Shown here piece after piece: positions 41,645 through 53,811 of a stretch of 64,000 nt of DNA. The position numbers were made by a program, and so were the translations under genes. Position 1 is the first letter of the stretch, and the number at the start of each line of letters is the position of its first letter. This stretch comes from an uncultured Pelagibacteraceae bacterium. Its GTDB lineage: Bacteria; Pseudomonadota; Alphaproteobacteria; Pelagibacterales; Pelagibacteraceae. The notes below the pieces were generated by a model. The model saw only the letters and a program-made list of their open reading frames with translations, made no database searches and was not told the origin of the DNA. Where the stretch lies: positions 1 through 64,000 of the forward strand of contig CACJRK010000001.1 of NCBI GenBank assembly GCA_902595795.1, written 5' to 3'.

Positions 41645-42646
41645 TTAAAAACCCACTATTTCTTTAATTCTTTTAATCTTTTTTGACGCAATCAAATTAG
41701 CTTTTTCAACTCCATCTAGAAGAATTTCATCTAAATAATGTTCATCTCCTAAAAGTTTTTTTATTTCATTAGAAATAGGTTCAATTTTATTTACAAGCTC
41801 TTCTGATAATTTTTCTTTAAATTCTGAAAAATTTTTACCTGCAAAATTTGTTACTGAATTTTGTAATTTAGAACTAGTCAAGCTGGAATAAATTCCTAAA
41901 AGATTCTTTGCTTCTAATCTTTTATCAAGTTCCTTTAAATCTTTTGGCATTGGTAAAGGATCAGTTTTTGCTTTTTTGATTTTATTTATTATTTGATCTT
42001 TATTATCTGTTAAGTTTATTCTACTCAAATCTGATAATTCTGATTTACTCATTTTTTTTGAACCATCTTTTAAACTCATTATCCTTGAAAACTCTTTTTG
42101 TATCAATGGTTCTGGAACTTGAAGAAAATTTTCTACTTCAAAATCATTATTAAACTTTTGAGCTATATCTCTACATAATTCTAAGTGTTGCTTTTGATCA
42201 TCGCCTACAGGGACATGAGTAGCATCATACAAAAGAATATCGGACGCCATTAAAACTGGATAAGAATATAATCCAATACTAGCTTTCTCTTTATCGTTAC
42301 CAGCTTTCTCCTTAAATTGAGTCATTCTATTTAACCATCCCATTCTCGCGATACAGCTTAATATCCATGCTCCCTCAGCATGAGCCGCCACCCCAGATTG
42401 ATTAAAAATTATACTTTTTTTCGGATCTATTCCACTTGCTATAAAAGTTGCAACTGTTTCTCTGATATTATTTTTTAATTCTTTAGGATCTTGCTTGACT
42501 GTGATGGCATGTAAATCAACTACACAAAATATACATTCATTATCGTTATCGTTATTTAGGTCTACAAAATTTTTTATAGCTCCTAAATAATTTCCTAAAT
42601 GAAGATTGCCTGTAGGCTGAACTCCAGAAAATATTTTTTTACCCAT
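41645..42646 (-). CDS. trpS: tryptophanyl-tRNA synthetase
   Basis: [37 protein letters not shown]. Confidence 0.97.
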   Translation of the reverse strand: MGKKIFSGVQPTGNLHLGNYLGAIKNFVDLNNDNDNECIFCVVDLHAITVKQDPKELKNNIRETVATFIASGIDPKKSIIFNQSGVAAHAEGAWILSCIARMGWLNRMTQFKEKAGNDKEKASIGLYSYPVLMASDILLYDATHVPVGDDQKQHLELCRDIAQKFNNDFEVENFLQVPEPLIQKEFSRIMSLKDGSKKMSKSELSDLSRINLTDNKDQIINKIKKAKTDPLPMPKDLKELDKRLEAKNLLGIYSSLTSSKLQNSVTNFAGKNFSEFKEKLSEELVNKIEPISNEIKKLLGDEHYLDEILLDGVEKANLIASKKIKRIKEIVGF

Positions 42647-42650
42647 AAAA

Positions 42651-44180
42651 TCAATACTTTAATTTAATATCATTCATTTGAAAAGCTTTGATGAAATAAC
42701 ATACTATTAAATAGAACAATAGTCCTAATATAACGGATAAAACTAAATATAAAGATTTAATTGATTGATCAAATTCTAACTCGTATTGAAAAAAGTTTAA
42801 TAAAAAGTTAAAAAATAAACCCATCATAATTGATGCAAAAATTATTTTAATAAATTTAATAAAAAATATATGATTAAAATAAAATAATTGTCGATTTTTT
42901 AAGAATAAAAATAATAATATTGAATTAAACCAAGATGAAATAGATGTTGATATTGGAATAATTATAAAACCAATTTCACTAAAATAATAAACACTAATGA
43001 AAATATTAAGTATTACAGATATTAAAGAAATGTAAAATGGAGTCTTAGTATCATGATTAGCAAAGAAAAAACTTGAAAAAACTTTTATTAAAGCAAAGGC
43101 GGGCAAACCTAGTGCAAAATAATATAAAGCTAAGCTTGAATTGCTTACCGAATTTTCATTAAAAGACCCATAACCAAATAAAGCTGAAATAATTTGCTCT
43201 GCTCCAATTATTAAAGCGATAGTTGCTGGAAGACTTAAAAATAAACTTAATTCAAGAGCTTTATTTTGTATGAGTAAAATCTTATTTTTTTTTCTAGATT
43301 GTATGTGTTTCGAAAGCTGTGGAAGGATAACAACACCAATCGCAATACCAGCTATAGCTAGATTAATTTGATAAATTCTATCTGCATAATATAAATAAGA
43401 AACTGCACTTGCTTGAAATGACGCAATTATTGTTCCAATTAAAATATTAATTTGAGTAACCCCTGAGGAAAATACACTTGGTAATAGTTTTTTAAAAAAA
43501 AATTTAACTTTGTTACTTGCCTTTAATTTGAAATTAAATTTAGGTGAGTAATATTTTAAAACGTATTTGTATAAAAATATTAATTGCAAAAAACCAGCTA
43601 AAGAAACACCATAAGATAAATAATAAACTAAGTAATCGTTCAAATATTTAGAGAAAATTAATATTAAAATTAAAACAATATTTAAAATTATTGGAGCCGC
43701 AGCTGCGGCTGCAAACTTGTTATGTGAATTTAGAATTGCAGAAAAAAATGATGCTAAACAAATAAATAATAAAAAAGGAAAAGTAATTCTTGTTAAATTT
43801 ATTGCTACTTCCATTTTTTCTAAATCACCAACAAATCCTGGAGCAATAATTGAAACAAATACAGGCATAAAAATTTCAATAATTATTGTTAAAAATAACA
43901 AACCTAAAAAGAGAAAATTAAAAATTTCGTTTGCAAATATATTTGATTTTTTTTTTCCTTTAATTATTTCTGATGAATAACTAGGAACAAATGCTGCATT
44001 AAAAGTTCCTTCGGCAAATAATCTTCTAAAAGTATTTGGAATTCTAAATGCTACAAAAAAAGCATCGGCTAACATTCCTGTGCCAAGAAATATTGCTATT
44101 AAAATATCTCTTAAATAACCAAGCAACCTACTTATTATAGTAAAAAAACTAAATGTGCCTGTTGACTTAAATAAGTTCAT
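42651..44180 (-). CDS. murJ: lipid II flippase MurJ
   Basis: [44 protein letters not shown]; 14-TM MOP family. Confidence 0.96.
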   Translation of the reverse strand: MNLFKSTGTFSFFTIISRLLGYLRDILIAIFLGTGMLADAFFVAFRIPNTFRRLFAEGTFNAAFVPSYSSEIIKGKKKSNIFANEIFNFLFLGLLFLTIIIEIFMPVFVSIIAPGFVGDLEKMEVAINLTRITFPFLLFICLASFFSAILNSHNKFAAAAAAPIILNIVLILILIFSKYLNDYLVYYLSYGVSLAGFLQLIFLYKYVLKYYSPKFNFKLKASNKVKFFFKKLLPSVFSSGVTQINILIGTIIASFQASAVSYLYYADRIYQINLAIAGIAIGVVILPQLSKHIQSRKKNKILLIQNKALELSLFLSLPATIALIIGAEQIISALFGYGSFNENSVSNSSLALYYFALGLPAFALIKVFSSFFFANHDTKTPFYISLISVILNIFISVYYFSEIGFIIIPISTSISSWFNSILLFLFLKNRQLFYFNHIFFIKFIKIIFASIMMGLFFNFLLNFFQYELEFDQSIKSLYLVLSVILGLLFYLIVCYFIKAFQMNDIKLKY

Positions 44181-44305
44181 AAATCATATTAGTCTTATTT
44201 TAACCCTATTGTACACTTATTATAAGAATTAATTGATGAAATATTACAATTAATAAAAATTTTTAGAAAGAGTACAAATAGAATTAAATTTAAGAAATTT
44301 TAAAA

Positions 44306-46591
44306 ATGAAAAAAACAAAAATTGATCATTACACAGACAAAGAAGCTTTGGATTTTCACAAAGATAAAAAACCTGGCAAGATTGAGATTATTTCCTCTAA
44401 AAATATGACAACTAAGCGAGATCTCGCTTTAGCATATTCTCCAGGAGTTGCTGCTCCAGTTAAAAAGATAAGCGAAAACCCAGAAGCAGCATATGATTAC
44501 ACAAGTAAAGGAAACCTGGTTGCTGTAATTAGTAATGGTTCAGCAATATTGGGTATGGGTAATTTGGGTGCACTTGCATCAAAACCTGTTATGGAAGGTA
44601 AAGCAGTATTATTTAAAAGATTTGCAGATATCAATTCAATTGATTTAGAAATTGATTGTAAAGATTCTAATGAAATAATTAATTCAATAAAAAATATTGC
44701 ACCTAGTTTTGGGGGAATAAATTTAGAAGACATAGCGGCCCCAGATTGCTTTATAATAGAGCAAAAATTAAAAGAAATTTTAGAAATTCCAGTTTTCCAT
44801 GATGATCAACACGGAACTGCAATTATAACAACCGCAGCATTAATAAATGCACTAGATATTTGTGGTAAATCAATAAAAAAAATTAAAATTGTAGTCAATG
44901 GTGCTGGAGCTTCTGCACAAGCCTGTACTGAATTATTTAAAAACTCAGGGGTAAAATCGGAAAATATAATAATGTTAGATAGAAAAGGTGTGATTTACGA
45001 AGGTAGAGGTAAAGGAATTGATCAATGGAAATCTAGATATGCAGTTAAAACTAAACATAGAACTCTTGGAGATGCTATAAAGGGGGCAGATGTTTTTCTA
45101 GGATTATCTGCAAAAGGTGTATTGAAAAAAGAAATGGTTAAGTCAATGGCAAAAAATCCTATTATATTTGCTTGCGCAAACCCTGATCCAGAAATTACGC
45201 CTGAAGAAATTAATGAGATTAGAGCTGATGCAATTATTGCAACTGGAAGATCGGATTACCCTAATCAAGTAAATAATTTAATTGGATTTCCTTATATTTT
45301 TAGAGGAGCTTTAGATGTTAGATCTAAAACAATAAATGAAGAAATGAAAGTTGCTGCAGCTAATGCGATAGCTAAGTTAGCGAGAGAAGAAGTTCCAGAT
45401 GAGGTTGCTGCCGCTATGGGTGGTGATAGGCCCTCTTATGGAAAAGATTATATTATTCCATCTACATTTGATCCAAGATTAATTAGTGTAATACCAGCAG
45501 CCGTTGCAAAAGCTGCGATGGAAAGCGGCGTTGCAAGAAAAAACATTCAAGATTTTGATTTATATAAAGATGAACTTAGACAAAGACTAGATCCAACAGT
45601 GACTATAATGCAAGGTATAAATTCATTTATTAAAAAAAAACAGAAAAGAATTGTTTTTGCTGATGGTGAAGATGAAAATACTTTGAAAGCAGCAATAGCA
45701 TTTAAAAACTCTAAATTAGGGATCCCAATTCTAGTTGGTAAAGAAAGTAAAATTAAGGAACAAATAAAAAGTATTGGCTATAACGATAATTTCGACATTG
45801 AAATTGTTAATTCTAAAGATGATGAAAAAAGAAAAAGATATGTAAGACATTTATTTGAAAAATTGCAAAGAGAACAAGGATTATTAGAGCGAGATTGTGA
45901 CAGAATGATTAGAAACGATAGGGTGGCCTGGGCTACAAGTATGGTTGCTTGTGGAGATGCTGATGGAGCAGTGACTGGAAATACTAGACGTTTTGGAGCT
46001 TCGCTTGAAAAAATTAAACAAGTTGTCGATGTTAGAAAAGGAGAAATAATGTTTGGACTCAATATGATAGTTAATAAAGGTAAAACTATTTTTATTGGAG
46101 ACACAAGTGTACACGAATATCCAACTTCTGAACAAATGGCTGAAATAGCTATATCAACAGCAAGAGTGGTAAGGCTTTTTGGATTTAATCCAAAAGTTGC
46201 ATTTGTTTCTCATTCTACTTTTGGTCAACCTCTTACTAGTCGAACAAAACACATCAGAAACGCAGTTGAAATTTTAAAAGAAAAAAAAGTTGATTTTGAA
46301 TTTGATGGAGACATGCAACCAGATGTAGCTCTTAATTCTGAATATAAAGAACTTTACCCTTTCGCAAAAATTGTAGGTCAAGCAAATATTTTAATAATGC
46401 CAGGTCAACATAGTGCTGCGATCTCATATAAATTAATGAAAACTATGGGAGATACAAAAGTTATAGGTCCTCTATTAATTGGAGTAGGTTTGCCAATTGA
46501 GATTGCTCCACTTAGATCATCAACATCAGAAATTCTTAATCTTGCATCTATTGCAGCATACTCCGCTGATGTAATTGACTATAAAAAATAA
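44306..46591 (+). CDS. maeB: NADP-dependent malic enzyme fused to phosphotransacetylase-like domain
   Basis: SPGVAAPVKKI, FHDDQHGTAII, C-terminal PTA-like domain (PGQHSAAISYKLM). Confidence 0.95.
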   Translation: MKKTKIDHYTDKEALDFHKDKKPGKIEIISSKNMTTKRDLALAYSPGVAAPVKKISENPEAAYDYTSKGNLVAVISNGSAILGMGNLGALASKPVMEGKAVLFKRFADINSIDLEIDCKDSNEIINSIKNIAPSFGGINLEDIAAPDCFIIEQKLKEILEIPVFHDDQHGTAIITTAALINALDICGKSIKKIKIVVNGAGASAQACTELFKNSGVKSENIIMLDRKGVIYEGRGKGIDQWKSRYAVKTKHRTLGDAIKGADVFLGLSAKGVLKKEMVKSMAKNPIIFACANPDPEITPEEINEIRADAIIATGRSDYPNQVNNLIGFPYIFRGALDVRSKTINEEMKVAAANAIAKLAREEVPDEVAAAMGGDRPSYGKDYIIPSTFDPRLISVIPAAVAKAAMESGVARKNIQDFDLYKDELRQRLDPTVTIMQGINSFIKKKQKRIVFADGEDENTLKAAIAFKNSKLGIPILVGKESKIKEQIKSIGYNDNFDIEIVNSKDDEKRKRYVRHLFEKLQREQGLLERDCDRMIRNDRVAWATSMVACGDADGAVTGNTRRFGASLEKIKQVVDVRKGEIMFGLNMIVNKGKTIFIGDTSVHEYPTSEQMAEIAISTARVVRLFGFNPKVAFVSHSTFGQPLTSRTKHIRNAVEILKEKKVDFEFDGDMQPDVALNSEYKELYPFAKIVGQANILIMPGQHSAAISYKLMKTMGDTKVIGPLLIGVGLPIEIAPLRSSTSEILNLASIAAYSADVIDYKK

Positions 46592-47185
46592 TTATTCTCT
46601 TTGAATTCTCAAATCTTCAACTAATAATATACTTGCTATTACATCTTCAACATCAAGAATTTCTTTTGCTTCACTTATAACTAAGTCTTTTTCCTCAGAA
46701 GTTAAAGCTATTCCATAAACATAGATTTTTTTCTTATGAGTATCAATTTGATAGTTAGTTGCTTTTATATTTTTATTTACAATTAATGCTGTTCTCAACT
46801 GTGAAGTAATAAGAATATCTTTTGCAGATTGCTTGAAATTAAATTTTTCTTTTATTTTTATATCATTTCTAACCGATCTAGTACCTTTTGTTTCCCAAGC
46901 TAATTTAGTTATTTGTAACTTTTCCTCAGGTTTATCAACTTTACCAGTTATAAAAATTCTTCCATCTAAAACTTTGGTTTTAACATTTAGAAAATATTTT
47001 TTGTTATAAGCTATAATTTTTGTTGAAATAGTTTTTTGCATTATCGAGTCATCTATCTGAGTTCCTACTGTTCTTGGATCGAATGCAACGGAAACTCCAG
47101 TTCCAACCAAACCTTTTGATCCAACGCCAGCACAACTAGATAATATAATTCCAATTAAAAAAATTATTGATAATTTATTTTTCAT
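46592..47185 (-). CDS. BON-domain lipoprotein (DolP/YraP-like)
   Basis: Lipobox SSCAGVG, two BON repeats (VLDGRIFITGKVDKPEEKLQI; DTHKKKIYVYGIALTSEE). Confidence 0.85.
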   Translation of the reverse strand: MKNKLSIIFLIGIILSSCAGVGSKGLVGTGVSVAFDPRTVGTQIDDSIMQKTISTKIIAYNKKYFLNVKTKVLDGRIFITGKVDKPEEKLQITKLAWETKGTRSVRNDIKIKEKFNFKQSAKDILITSQLRTALIVNKNIKATNYQIDTHKKKIYVYGIALTSEEKDLVISEAKEILDVEDVIASILLVEDLRIQRE

Positions 47186-48038
47186 TTTTTAATTTTAAGC
47201 AATAATTATAAATTTCTTTTTTTGATATTTTTTTATTTTTTCCAATTAAATTAGTTATTTCTTTGATTGAAAATTTTTTAATCATTTGTTTTATTATATT
47301 CTTATCTGATTCATTTAATTTTTCAGAATTATTTTTTATTCCTAATTTTTCAGATATTACAATAGTTAACTCACCTTTTGGTTCTTTTTCAAATAAATCT
47401 AAATCATCCACTTCTTTTCTAATATATTCTTCATAAAATTTTGTTATTTCTCTACATAAAAGTATTTTTCTACCAGTAAATTTTTTTTTTATTTCAGGTA
47501 TAATTTTATTAATTTTTTTTGGAGAAACAAAAAAGACTAAGGTATTTTCAAAATTTGATAGTCTTTCTAGCTCACTTATTAAAAACTTTTTTTTCTCTGG
47601 AAAAAAACCATAAAATAAAAATTTGTCTGAAAATCCACTTATTGATACAGCTGCTAAAACAGCTGAAGGTCCAGGTATAGGAAAAATTTTTATACCATTG
47701 TAATTACACTCCCGAACTAATATTGCACCTGGATCAGAAATACTTGGAGTACCTGCATCAGATATTAATGAAATTACTTTTCCTGATTTCAAATATTCGA
47801 TAATTTTACTTAAATTTTTTTTTTCATTAAATTTATGATTTGAAATTAATTTTGTTTTAATTTCATATTTATCCATTAAATTTTTTGAAACTCGAGTATC
47901 TTCACATAAAATAAAATCAGATCCTTTTAAGACTTCTATTGCCCTTAAAGTTATATCTTTCAAATTGCCCAAAGGGGTTGATACTAAATAAAGACCATTT
48001 TCAGGTTCTTTTAATTCGATTTGTGACTTTATGATCAT
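47175..48038 (-). CDS. rsmI: 16S rRNA 2'-O-methyltransferase RsmI
   Basis: GLYLVSTPLGNLKDITLRAIEVLK, SDAGTPSISDPGAILV. Confidence 0.96.
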   Translation of the reverse strand: MIIKSQIELKEPENGLYLVSTPLGNLKDITLRAIEVLKGSDFILCEDTRVSKNLMDKYEIKTKLISNHKFNEKKNLSKIIEYLKSGKVISLISDAGTPSISDPGAILVRECNYNGIKIFPIPGPSAVLAAVSISGFSDKFLFYGFFPEKKKFLISELERLSNFENTLVFFVSPKKINKIIPEIKKKFTGRKILLCREITKFYEEYIRKEVDDLDLFEKEPKGELTIVISEKLGIKNNSEKLNESDKNIIKQMIKKFSIKEITNLIGKNKKISKKEIYNYCLKLKNEK

Positions 48039-48072
48039 AATTCAGCTCAAAAAATATTATAATAACATTAAA

Positions 48073-49218
48073 ATGATTAAATCTATTATTTTTATTTTTT
48101 TCAGTTTCTATTTACTATTTTTTCATACAGCTAGTGCCAATGAAAAAATAAAAATTGGATTATTAGTGCCAATGACAGGAGCTAATAAAGAAATTGGAGA
48201 ATCAATTATTAAAGCAGTTAGTTTAGCTATTAAAGATATTGATAATAATTTAATTGAAATTTATCCAAAAGATACTGCTACGAAAGCTAACCAAACTTTA
48301 AAATCTGCATTCGAATTGAGTGAAATGGGAATAAAAATTGTTATTGGTCCAGTATTTTATGAGAGTTTAACTTATTTAGATGAAATGAAAAATTTAACAT
48401 TTTTATCATTAACTAACAAAACTTTAGATCTTCCAAAAAATGTTATCTCAGCAGGAATAAATTCTACATCACAATTTAATACCATTAAAAAATTTTTAGA
48501 AACTAATAAAATTCAAAGAACAATTTTTTTGACTCCAATACAAGATTACGAATTTGAAGTCAAAAGAGGAATGAAAAATTCAAAAATAAAAATCTATAAA
48601 GATTATGAATATAATATAGAGCCGACAAAACTTACAAAACAAATTGAAGAGATTACTAATTATAAAATAAGAAAACAAAATTTAGATGATGAAATTACAA
48701 GAATTAAAAATTCTAATGATCCAAATAAAGAAAAAAAAATAAAAACATTGGAAAAAAAATATACTTTAGGTGGTTTAAACTTTGAAGCTGTTGTAATTGC
48801 AGATTTTGAAGAAAGTTTAAAAAGTGTAACAACTTCACTTTTATATACAGATGTTTTACCAAAAAAAAAATTTTTTATAACACTTAATCAATGGTTTGAT
48901 GAGAGTTTGTTAAATGAAACTGACATTCAGCCTTTATATTATCCTTCAATAAATAAGGATAATTTTGATGCATATAAAATAAAATATTACAACGCATTTA
49001 ACGAAGACCCTACTCATTTATCGTTATTAAGTTATGATTTAGTTGGTCTTGTTTATTATTTGTCATTTAATTCAAACATAGAAAATTTAAATAAAATTTT
49101 TAAAAGAAAAAATTCATTTAAAGGAAAAATAGGAATATTTGATATTAAAGATAATAAAATTAATCACAGACTAAACTTTTATAAAATTGAAAATCAAAAA
49201 CTTATAGAAATTTTCTAA
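48073..49218 (+). CDS. penicillin-binding protein activator (LpoA-like, periplasmic binding fold)
   Basis: IKIGLLVPMTGANKEIGESI; divergent from rsmI as lpoA is in many Proteobacteria; start after MIIIQLKKYYNNIK extension. Confidence 0.78.
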   Translation: MIKSIIFIFFSFYLLFFHTASANEKIKIGLLVPMTGANKEIGESIIKAVSLAIKDIDNNLIEIYPKDTATKANQTLKSAFELSEMGIKIVIGPVFYESLTYLDEMKNLTFLSLTNKTLDLPKNVISAGINSTSQFNTIKKFLETNKIQRTIFLTPIQDYEFEVKRGMKNSKIKIYKDYEYNIEPTKLTKQIEEITNYKIRKQNLDDEITRIKNSNDPNKEKKIKTLEKKYTLGGLNFEAVVIADFEESLKSVTTSLLYTDVLPKKKFFITLNQWFDESLLNETDIQPLYYPSINKDNFDAYKIKYYNAFNEDPTHLSLLSYDLVGLVYYLSFNSNIENLNKIFKRKNSFKGKIGIFDIKDNKINHRLNFYKIENQKLIEIF

Positions 49219-49804
49219 TTTTTTTAAAAGCCTGATACCTATGATCCATCTTATATTTTTGAGATGGCTTGATTTCTCCAAAGGTTTTTCTTTTTTTTAA
49301 AGGAATAAAAATTGGATCATAGCCAAATCCATTTTTTCCTTTTGGTTTATCTGAAATATAACCCTCAACTTTTCCTAGAACACAAGCAATTTTTTTATTT
49401 AAATATGAAATAGATAAAGCACAAATAAATCTTGCTTTAATTTTTTTATTTTTCCAATTTTTATCTTTCTTGTTTAGCTCTCTATAAACTCTTCTTATAG
49501 CTTTACTAAAATCCCCATACTTTCCTCCCCACCTTGCGGAATAAATTCCAGGATTTCTATTTAAAAAATCTATCTCCAAACCGGAGTCATCAGCCAAACA
49601 TAACAATCCTGTTTTTTTTGAGAAATATCTAGATTTGATTAATGAATTTTCTTTAAATGTTTTGCCATTTTCAACTGGACTTTTAAGATTAAATTGAGAT
49701 GTAGAATAAATTTCGATCTTTTTTGGCAATAAACTCTTGATTTCTCTTAGTTTACCTTTGTTATTTGTTCCAATGAGCAATTTATTAATTTTTTGTTTAG
49801 ACAT
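49202..49804 (-). CDS. rdgB: non-canonical purine NTP pyrophosphatase (RdgB/HAM1)
   Basis: LLIGTNNKGKLREIKSLL, ADDSGLEIDFLNRNPGIYSARWGG. Confidence 0.95.
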   Translation of the reverse strand: MSKQKINKLLIGTNNKGKLREIKSLLPKKIEIYSTSQFNLKSPVENGKTFKENSLIKSRYFSKKTGLLCLADDSGLEIDFLNRNPGIYSARWGGKYGDFSKAIRRVYRELNKKDKNWKNKKIKARFICALSISYLNKKIACVLGKVEGYISDKPKGKNGFGYDPIFIPLKKRKTFGEIKPSQKYKMDHRYQAFKKIRKFL

Positions 49805-49840
49805 CTAGAAATTATCAAAATGCTTACCATATAAGAAGCT

Positions 49841-50482
49841 ATGGAAAAAGAAGAAAACCAAAATAATCCTTCAACAAAACTAAATCAGGATCAAACAACT
49901 GAAAATGAAAAAACTGACGAAAGTTTAAACAAAGAAAATAATGAAGTAGCTAGTCAAGAACCTAAAGAAGAAATAAAAGAACCTACTCCAGAAGAAAAGA
50001 TTGCTGAACTGGAAGACAAAGTAGCAAGAACTTTTGCAGAAATGGAAAATCAGAGAAGAAGATTTGAAAAAGAAAAAGAAGATGCTTTTGAATATGGTGG
50101 ATACAGTTTTGCAAAAGAAGCTTTAAATTTAATCGATAATTTAGATCGGTCTAAACATGTTTTAGAAAGTGATGAAAAATTAAAAGAAACAGAAGCTTTA
50201 AAGAAGACTCTAGAACATCTAGATATTATAAAAAAAGATTTAATATCTATTTTTGAAAAGAACAATATTAAGCCCATTGAAAGCCTTAACAAAAAACTAG
50301 ATCCAAACTTTCATCAAGCAATGATGGAAATAGAAGATGATACAAAAGAACCAGGAACAATAATTCAAGAAATTCAAAAAGGTTTTACTATTAAAGATAG
50401 GCTGCTTAGACCCTCATTGGTGGGAGTATCAAAAAAAGTTACAAAAAAAGAGGAAAAAACCGAAGAAAAACAGGAAAATTGA
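49841..50482 (+). CDS. grpE: nucleotide exchange factor GrpE
   Basis: AEMENQRRRFEKEKEDAFEYGGYSFAKEALNLIDNLDRS. Confidence 0.95.
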   Translation: MEKEENQNNPSTKLNQDQTTENEKTDESLNKENNEVASQEPKEEIKEPTPEEKIAELEDKVARTFAEMENQRRRFEKEKEDAFEYGGYSFAKEALNLIDNLDRSKHVLESDEKLKETEALKKTLEHLDIIKKDLISIFEKNNIKPIESLNKKLDPNFHQAMMEIEDDTKEPGTIIQEIQKGFTIKDRLLRPSLVGVSKKVTKKEEKTEEKQEN

Positions 50483-50557
50483 GAAAATAAATAATTATGA
50501 GATCAGCTTGTAGTTTCACATTTAAACCCTATATGACGAAGGAGAAGCATTAATATT

Positions 50558-52483
50558 ATGAGCAAAATAATTGGAATTGACTTAGGAACAACTAATTCAT
50601 GTGTTGCGATCATGGAAGGGACACAAGCTAAGGTTTTAGAAAATGCCGAAGGAGCAAGAACCACTCCCTCGGTTGTAGCGTTCACAGATGTAAACGAAAA
50701 ATTAATTGGACAACCAGCAAAAAGACAGGCCGTTACAAATCCTGAGAATACTATTTTTGCTGTAAAAAGATTAATTGGAAGAAATTTTGATGATCCAACT
50801 GTAAAAAAAGATGTAGAGGCTGCACCTTTTAAAATAGTTAACTCTGAAAAAGGTGATGCTTGGATTGAAGCAAAAGGTGAAAAATATTCACCATCTCAAA
50901 TATCTGCATTCATATTACAAAAAATGAAAGAAACAGCAGAAAAATATTTAGGTCAAGCTGTAACAAAAGCTGTAATTACAGTACCAGCATATTTTAATGA
51001 TGCGCAAAGACAAGCAACCAAAGATGCAGGAAAAATCGCTGGATTAGAAGTTTTAAGAATTATTAACGAACCAACTGCTGCGTCACTTGCATATGGTTTG
51101 GACAAAAAACAAAATAAAAAAATTGCTGTATATGACTTAGGAGGTGGAACATTTGATGTATCTATTTTGGAATTAGGTGATGGAGTATTTGAAGTTAAAT
51201 CAACTAATGGTGATACTTTTTTAGGTGGTGAAGATTTTGATAATGCTGTTGTTGATTATTTAGTTTCTGAATTTAAGAAAGATAATGGGATTGATCTTAA
51301 GTCAGATAAACTTGCTTTACAAAGATTAAAAGAAGCTGCTGAAAAAGCAAAAATAGAATTATCCTCTGCTGAACAAACAGATATAAATTTACCTTTTATT
51401 ACAGCAGATAAAACGGGTCCAAAACATATTAATTTAAAGATGACTAGAGCGAAACTTGAAGCTTTAGTTGAAGACTTAATTGCTAGAACAATGCCTCCGT
51501 GCAAAACTGCTTTAAAAGATGCTGGAGTAACTGCAAGTGAAATAGATGAAGTAGTTATGGTTGGTGGTATGACCAGAATGCCAAAAGTACTTGAAGAGGT
51601 TAAAAACTTTTTTGGAAAAGATCCTAATAAGAGTGTAAACCCAGATGAAGTAGTTGCTATGGGTGCAGCAATTCAAGCTGGTGTATTACAAGGTGATGTT
51701 AAGGATGTACTTCTATTAGATGTAACTCCATTATCACTTGGTATCGAAACACTTGGTGGAGTTTCTACAAAACTGATTGATAAAAATACAACAATACCAA
51801 CTAAAAAAAGCCAAGTTTTCTCAACTGCTGAAGATAATCAGCCAGCTGTATCTATTAGGGTTCTTCAAGGTGAAAGAGAAATGGCAACAGATAACAAATT
51901 ATTAGGTAACTTTGAGCTAGTAGGTATTGCACCAGCTCCAAGAGGAGTGCCACAAATAGAAGTCACATTTGATATTGATGCTAACGGTATTGTAAATGTT
52001 TCTGCAAAAGATAAGGGAACGGGTAAAGAGCAAAAAATTCAAATTCAAGCATCTGGTGGTTTAAGTGATGAAGAAATTGAAAAAATGGTTAAAGATGCTG
52101 AAGCAAATAAAGAAGCTGATAAAAAGAAAAGAGAATCAGTTGATGTTAGAAATCAAGCTGATACTTTAATTCATTCTACTGAAAAAAATTTAAAAGAGCA
52201 TGGATCTAAAATTTCTGATGCAGAGAAAAAAGCAATTGAAGATGCATCATCTGCTGTAAAAGAAGCTTTAAAAGGTGAAGATATTGAAGATATCAAGAAA
52301 AAAACTGAAGCTTTAGTTCAAGCTTCTATGAAACTTGGAGAGGCAATCTATAAATCACAACAAACTGCTAAACCTGAATCTGGAAAAGATGATGGTGGAG
52401 ATGATACAGGTAAAAAAGACGAAAATGTTGTTGATGCTGATTTCGAAGAAGTAAAAGACGAAAATAAAGAAAAAAGCGCTTAA
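50558..52483 (+). CDS. dnaK: chaperone DnaK (Hsp70)
   Basis: [42 protein letters not shown]. Confidence 0.99.
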   Translation: MSKIIGIDLGTTNSCVAIMEGTQAKVLENAEGARTTPSVVAFTDVNEKLIGQPAKRQAVTNPENTIFAVKRLIGRNFDDPTVKKDVEAAPFKIVNSEKGDAWIEAKGEKYSPSQISAFILQKMKETAEKYLGQAVTKAVITVPAYFNDAQRQATKDAGKIAGLEVLRIINEPTAASLAYGLDKKQNKKIAVYDLGGGTFDVSILELGDGVFEVKSTNGDTFLGGEDFDNAVVDYLVSEFKKDNGIDLKSDKLALQRLKEAAEKAKIELSSAEQTDINLPFITADKTGPKHINLKMTRAKLEALVEDLIARTMPPCKTALKDAGVTASEIDEVVMVGGMTRMPKVLEEVKNFFGKDPNKSVNPDEVVAMGAAIQAGVLQGDVKDVLLLDVTPLSLGIETLGGVSTKLIDKNTTIPTKKSQVFSTAEDNQPAVSIRVLQGEREMATDNKLLGNFELVGIAPAPRGVPQIEVTFDIDANGIVNVSAKDKGTGKEQKIQIQASGGLSDEEIEKMVKDAEANKEADKKKRESVDVRNQADTLIHSTEKNLKEHGSKISDAEKKAIEDASSAVKEALKGEDIEDIKKKTEALVQASMKLGEAIYKSQQTAKPESGKDDGGDDTGKKDENVVDADFEEVKDENKEKSA

Positions 52484-52512
52484 ACTGACATTTAATTGTC
52501 TGGGGTAATTTG

Positions 52513-53640
52513 ATGGCTAAAAGAGACTATTATGATGTCCTAGGCGTAAATAAAAGCGCGAGTCCTGATGAATTAAAATCTGCATATAGAAAATTAGCAG
52601 TTAAATATCATCCAGATAAAAATCCAGGAGACACTAAAGCTGAAGAAAAATTTAAAGAGGCTAGTGAGGCTTACGGAATACTTTCAGACAAAGAAAAAAA
52701 ACAAAATTATGATAACTTTGGACATGCCGCATTTGAAAATGGTGGTGGAAGACCTGGTGGAGGTTTTGGGGGTTTTAGTGGAGCAGATTTCTCTGATATT
52801 TTTGAAGATTTCTTTGGAGATTTTGGTGGTGGAGGAAGATCAAGAAGCAGAAGGTCAAATAATAGAGGTTCAGACTTAAGATATGATTTATCAATCTCTC
52901 TTGAGGAAGCTTACAGTGGAAAAAAACAAGATATCAAATTTTCAACAACGGAACAGTGTGGAACGTGTAAAGGAAATGGTTCTAAACCAGGCTATTCTCC
53001 AGATAGATGTTCATATTGTGGAGGTAACGGTAAAATTAGATCAAACCAAGGTTTCTTTACTGTTCAACAAACATGTCCTCAATGTAATGGAAATGGTGAA
53101 GAAATTACAAACCCTTGTACTGATTGTAATGGTCAAGGCAAGAAACAAGCATCTAAGAAAATTTCAGTAACTATTCCTAAAGGTGTTGATGACGGAACAA
53201 GAATTAGACTTGCAGGAAAAGGTGAAGCTGGAAGCAGAGGTGGAGCAACAGGTGACTTATATTTATTTATTAACGTTAAATCACATGATTTATTTAAGAG
53301 ATCAGATGAAAATTTATTTTTTGAATTTCCACTTTCTCTAGCAGATGCTGCGTTAGGAACTACTATTGAAATTCCAACTATTGATGGTGGAAAAGCAAAA
53401 ATAAAAATTCCTGATGGAACCCAAAATGGTAAACAATTTAGATTAAAAGGTAAAGGTATGCCATTTATGAGAAGAGGTGATTTTGGTGATTTATATGTTC
53501 AAGTAAAAACAGAAGTACCAGTTTATTTAAATAAAAAACAAAAAGAACTACTAGAGCAATTCAGAGAAATAGAAAACGACAAGTCAAACCCGAGTATTAA
53601 AAAATTTTTTCAAAAAGCAAAAGACTTTTGGAAAAATTAA
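52513..53640 (+). CDS. dnaJ: chaperone DnaJ (Hsp40)
   Basis: [35 protein letters not shown], four CXXCXGXG zinc repeats. Confidence 0.99.
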   Translation: MAKRDYYDVLGVNKSASPDELKSAYRKLAVKYHPDKNPGDTKAEEKFKEASEAYGILSDKEKKQNYDNFGHAAFENGGGRPGGGFGGFSGADFSDIFEDFFGDFGGGGRSRSRRSNNRGSDLRYDLSISLEEAYSGKKQDIKFSTTEQCGTCKGNGSKPGYSPDRCSYCGGNGKIRSNQGFFTVQQTCPQCNGNGEEITNPCTDCNGQGKKQASKKISVTIPKGVDDGTRIRLAGKGEAGSRGGATGDLYLFINVKSHDLFKRSDENLFFEFPLSLADAALGTTIEIPTIDGGKAKIKIPDGTQNGKQFRLKGKGMPFMRRGDFGDLYVQVKTEVPVYLNKKQKELLEQFREIENDKSNPSIKKFFQKAKDFWKN

Positions 53641-53643
53641 GAT

Positions 53644-53811
53644 ATGGGATTAGAAGAAATAATTCCATCAATAGCTTTAATATTAGTATTAATTTTTGTT
53701 CTACCAGGCTTCATAAAATCAAACTTAACGAAAAGACTATTTTTTAAAAATTTAAGTATTTGGGGTATTATTGTTTTATTACTTATGATACTTCTTTATT
53801 TTATCGATTAA
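53644..53811 (+). CDS. 55-aa two-TM small membrane protein (MGLEEIIPSIALILVLIFVLPGFIKSNLTKRLFFKNLSIWGIIVLLLMILLYFID)
   Basis: Open frame filling the dnaJ-dapB gap, stop overlaps the dapB ATG (TAATG); absent from ORF track. Confidence 0.75.
   Translation: MGLEEIIPSIALILVLIFVLPGFIKSNLTKRLFFKNLSIWGIIVLLLMILLYFID

Noticed and set aside
44497-46135. Minus-strand ORFs 44497-44733, 45778-46104, 45884-46135
   Set aside because: Antisense to maeB, low-complexity products, overlapping each other.
52664-53170. Plus-strand ORFs 52664-52879 and 52883-53170
   Set aside because: Alternate frame inside dnaJ; no plausible domain.
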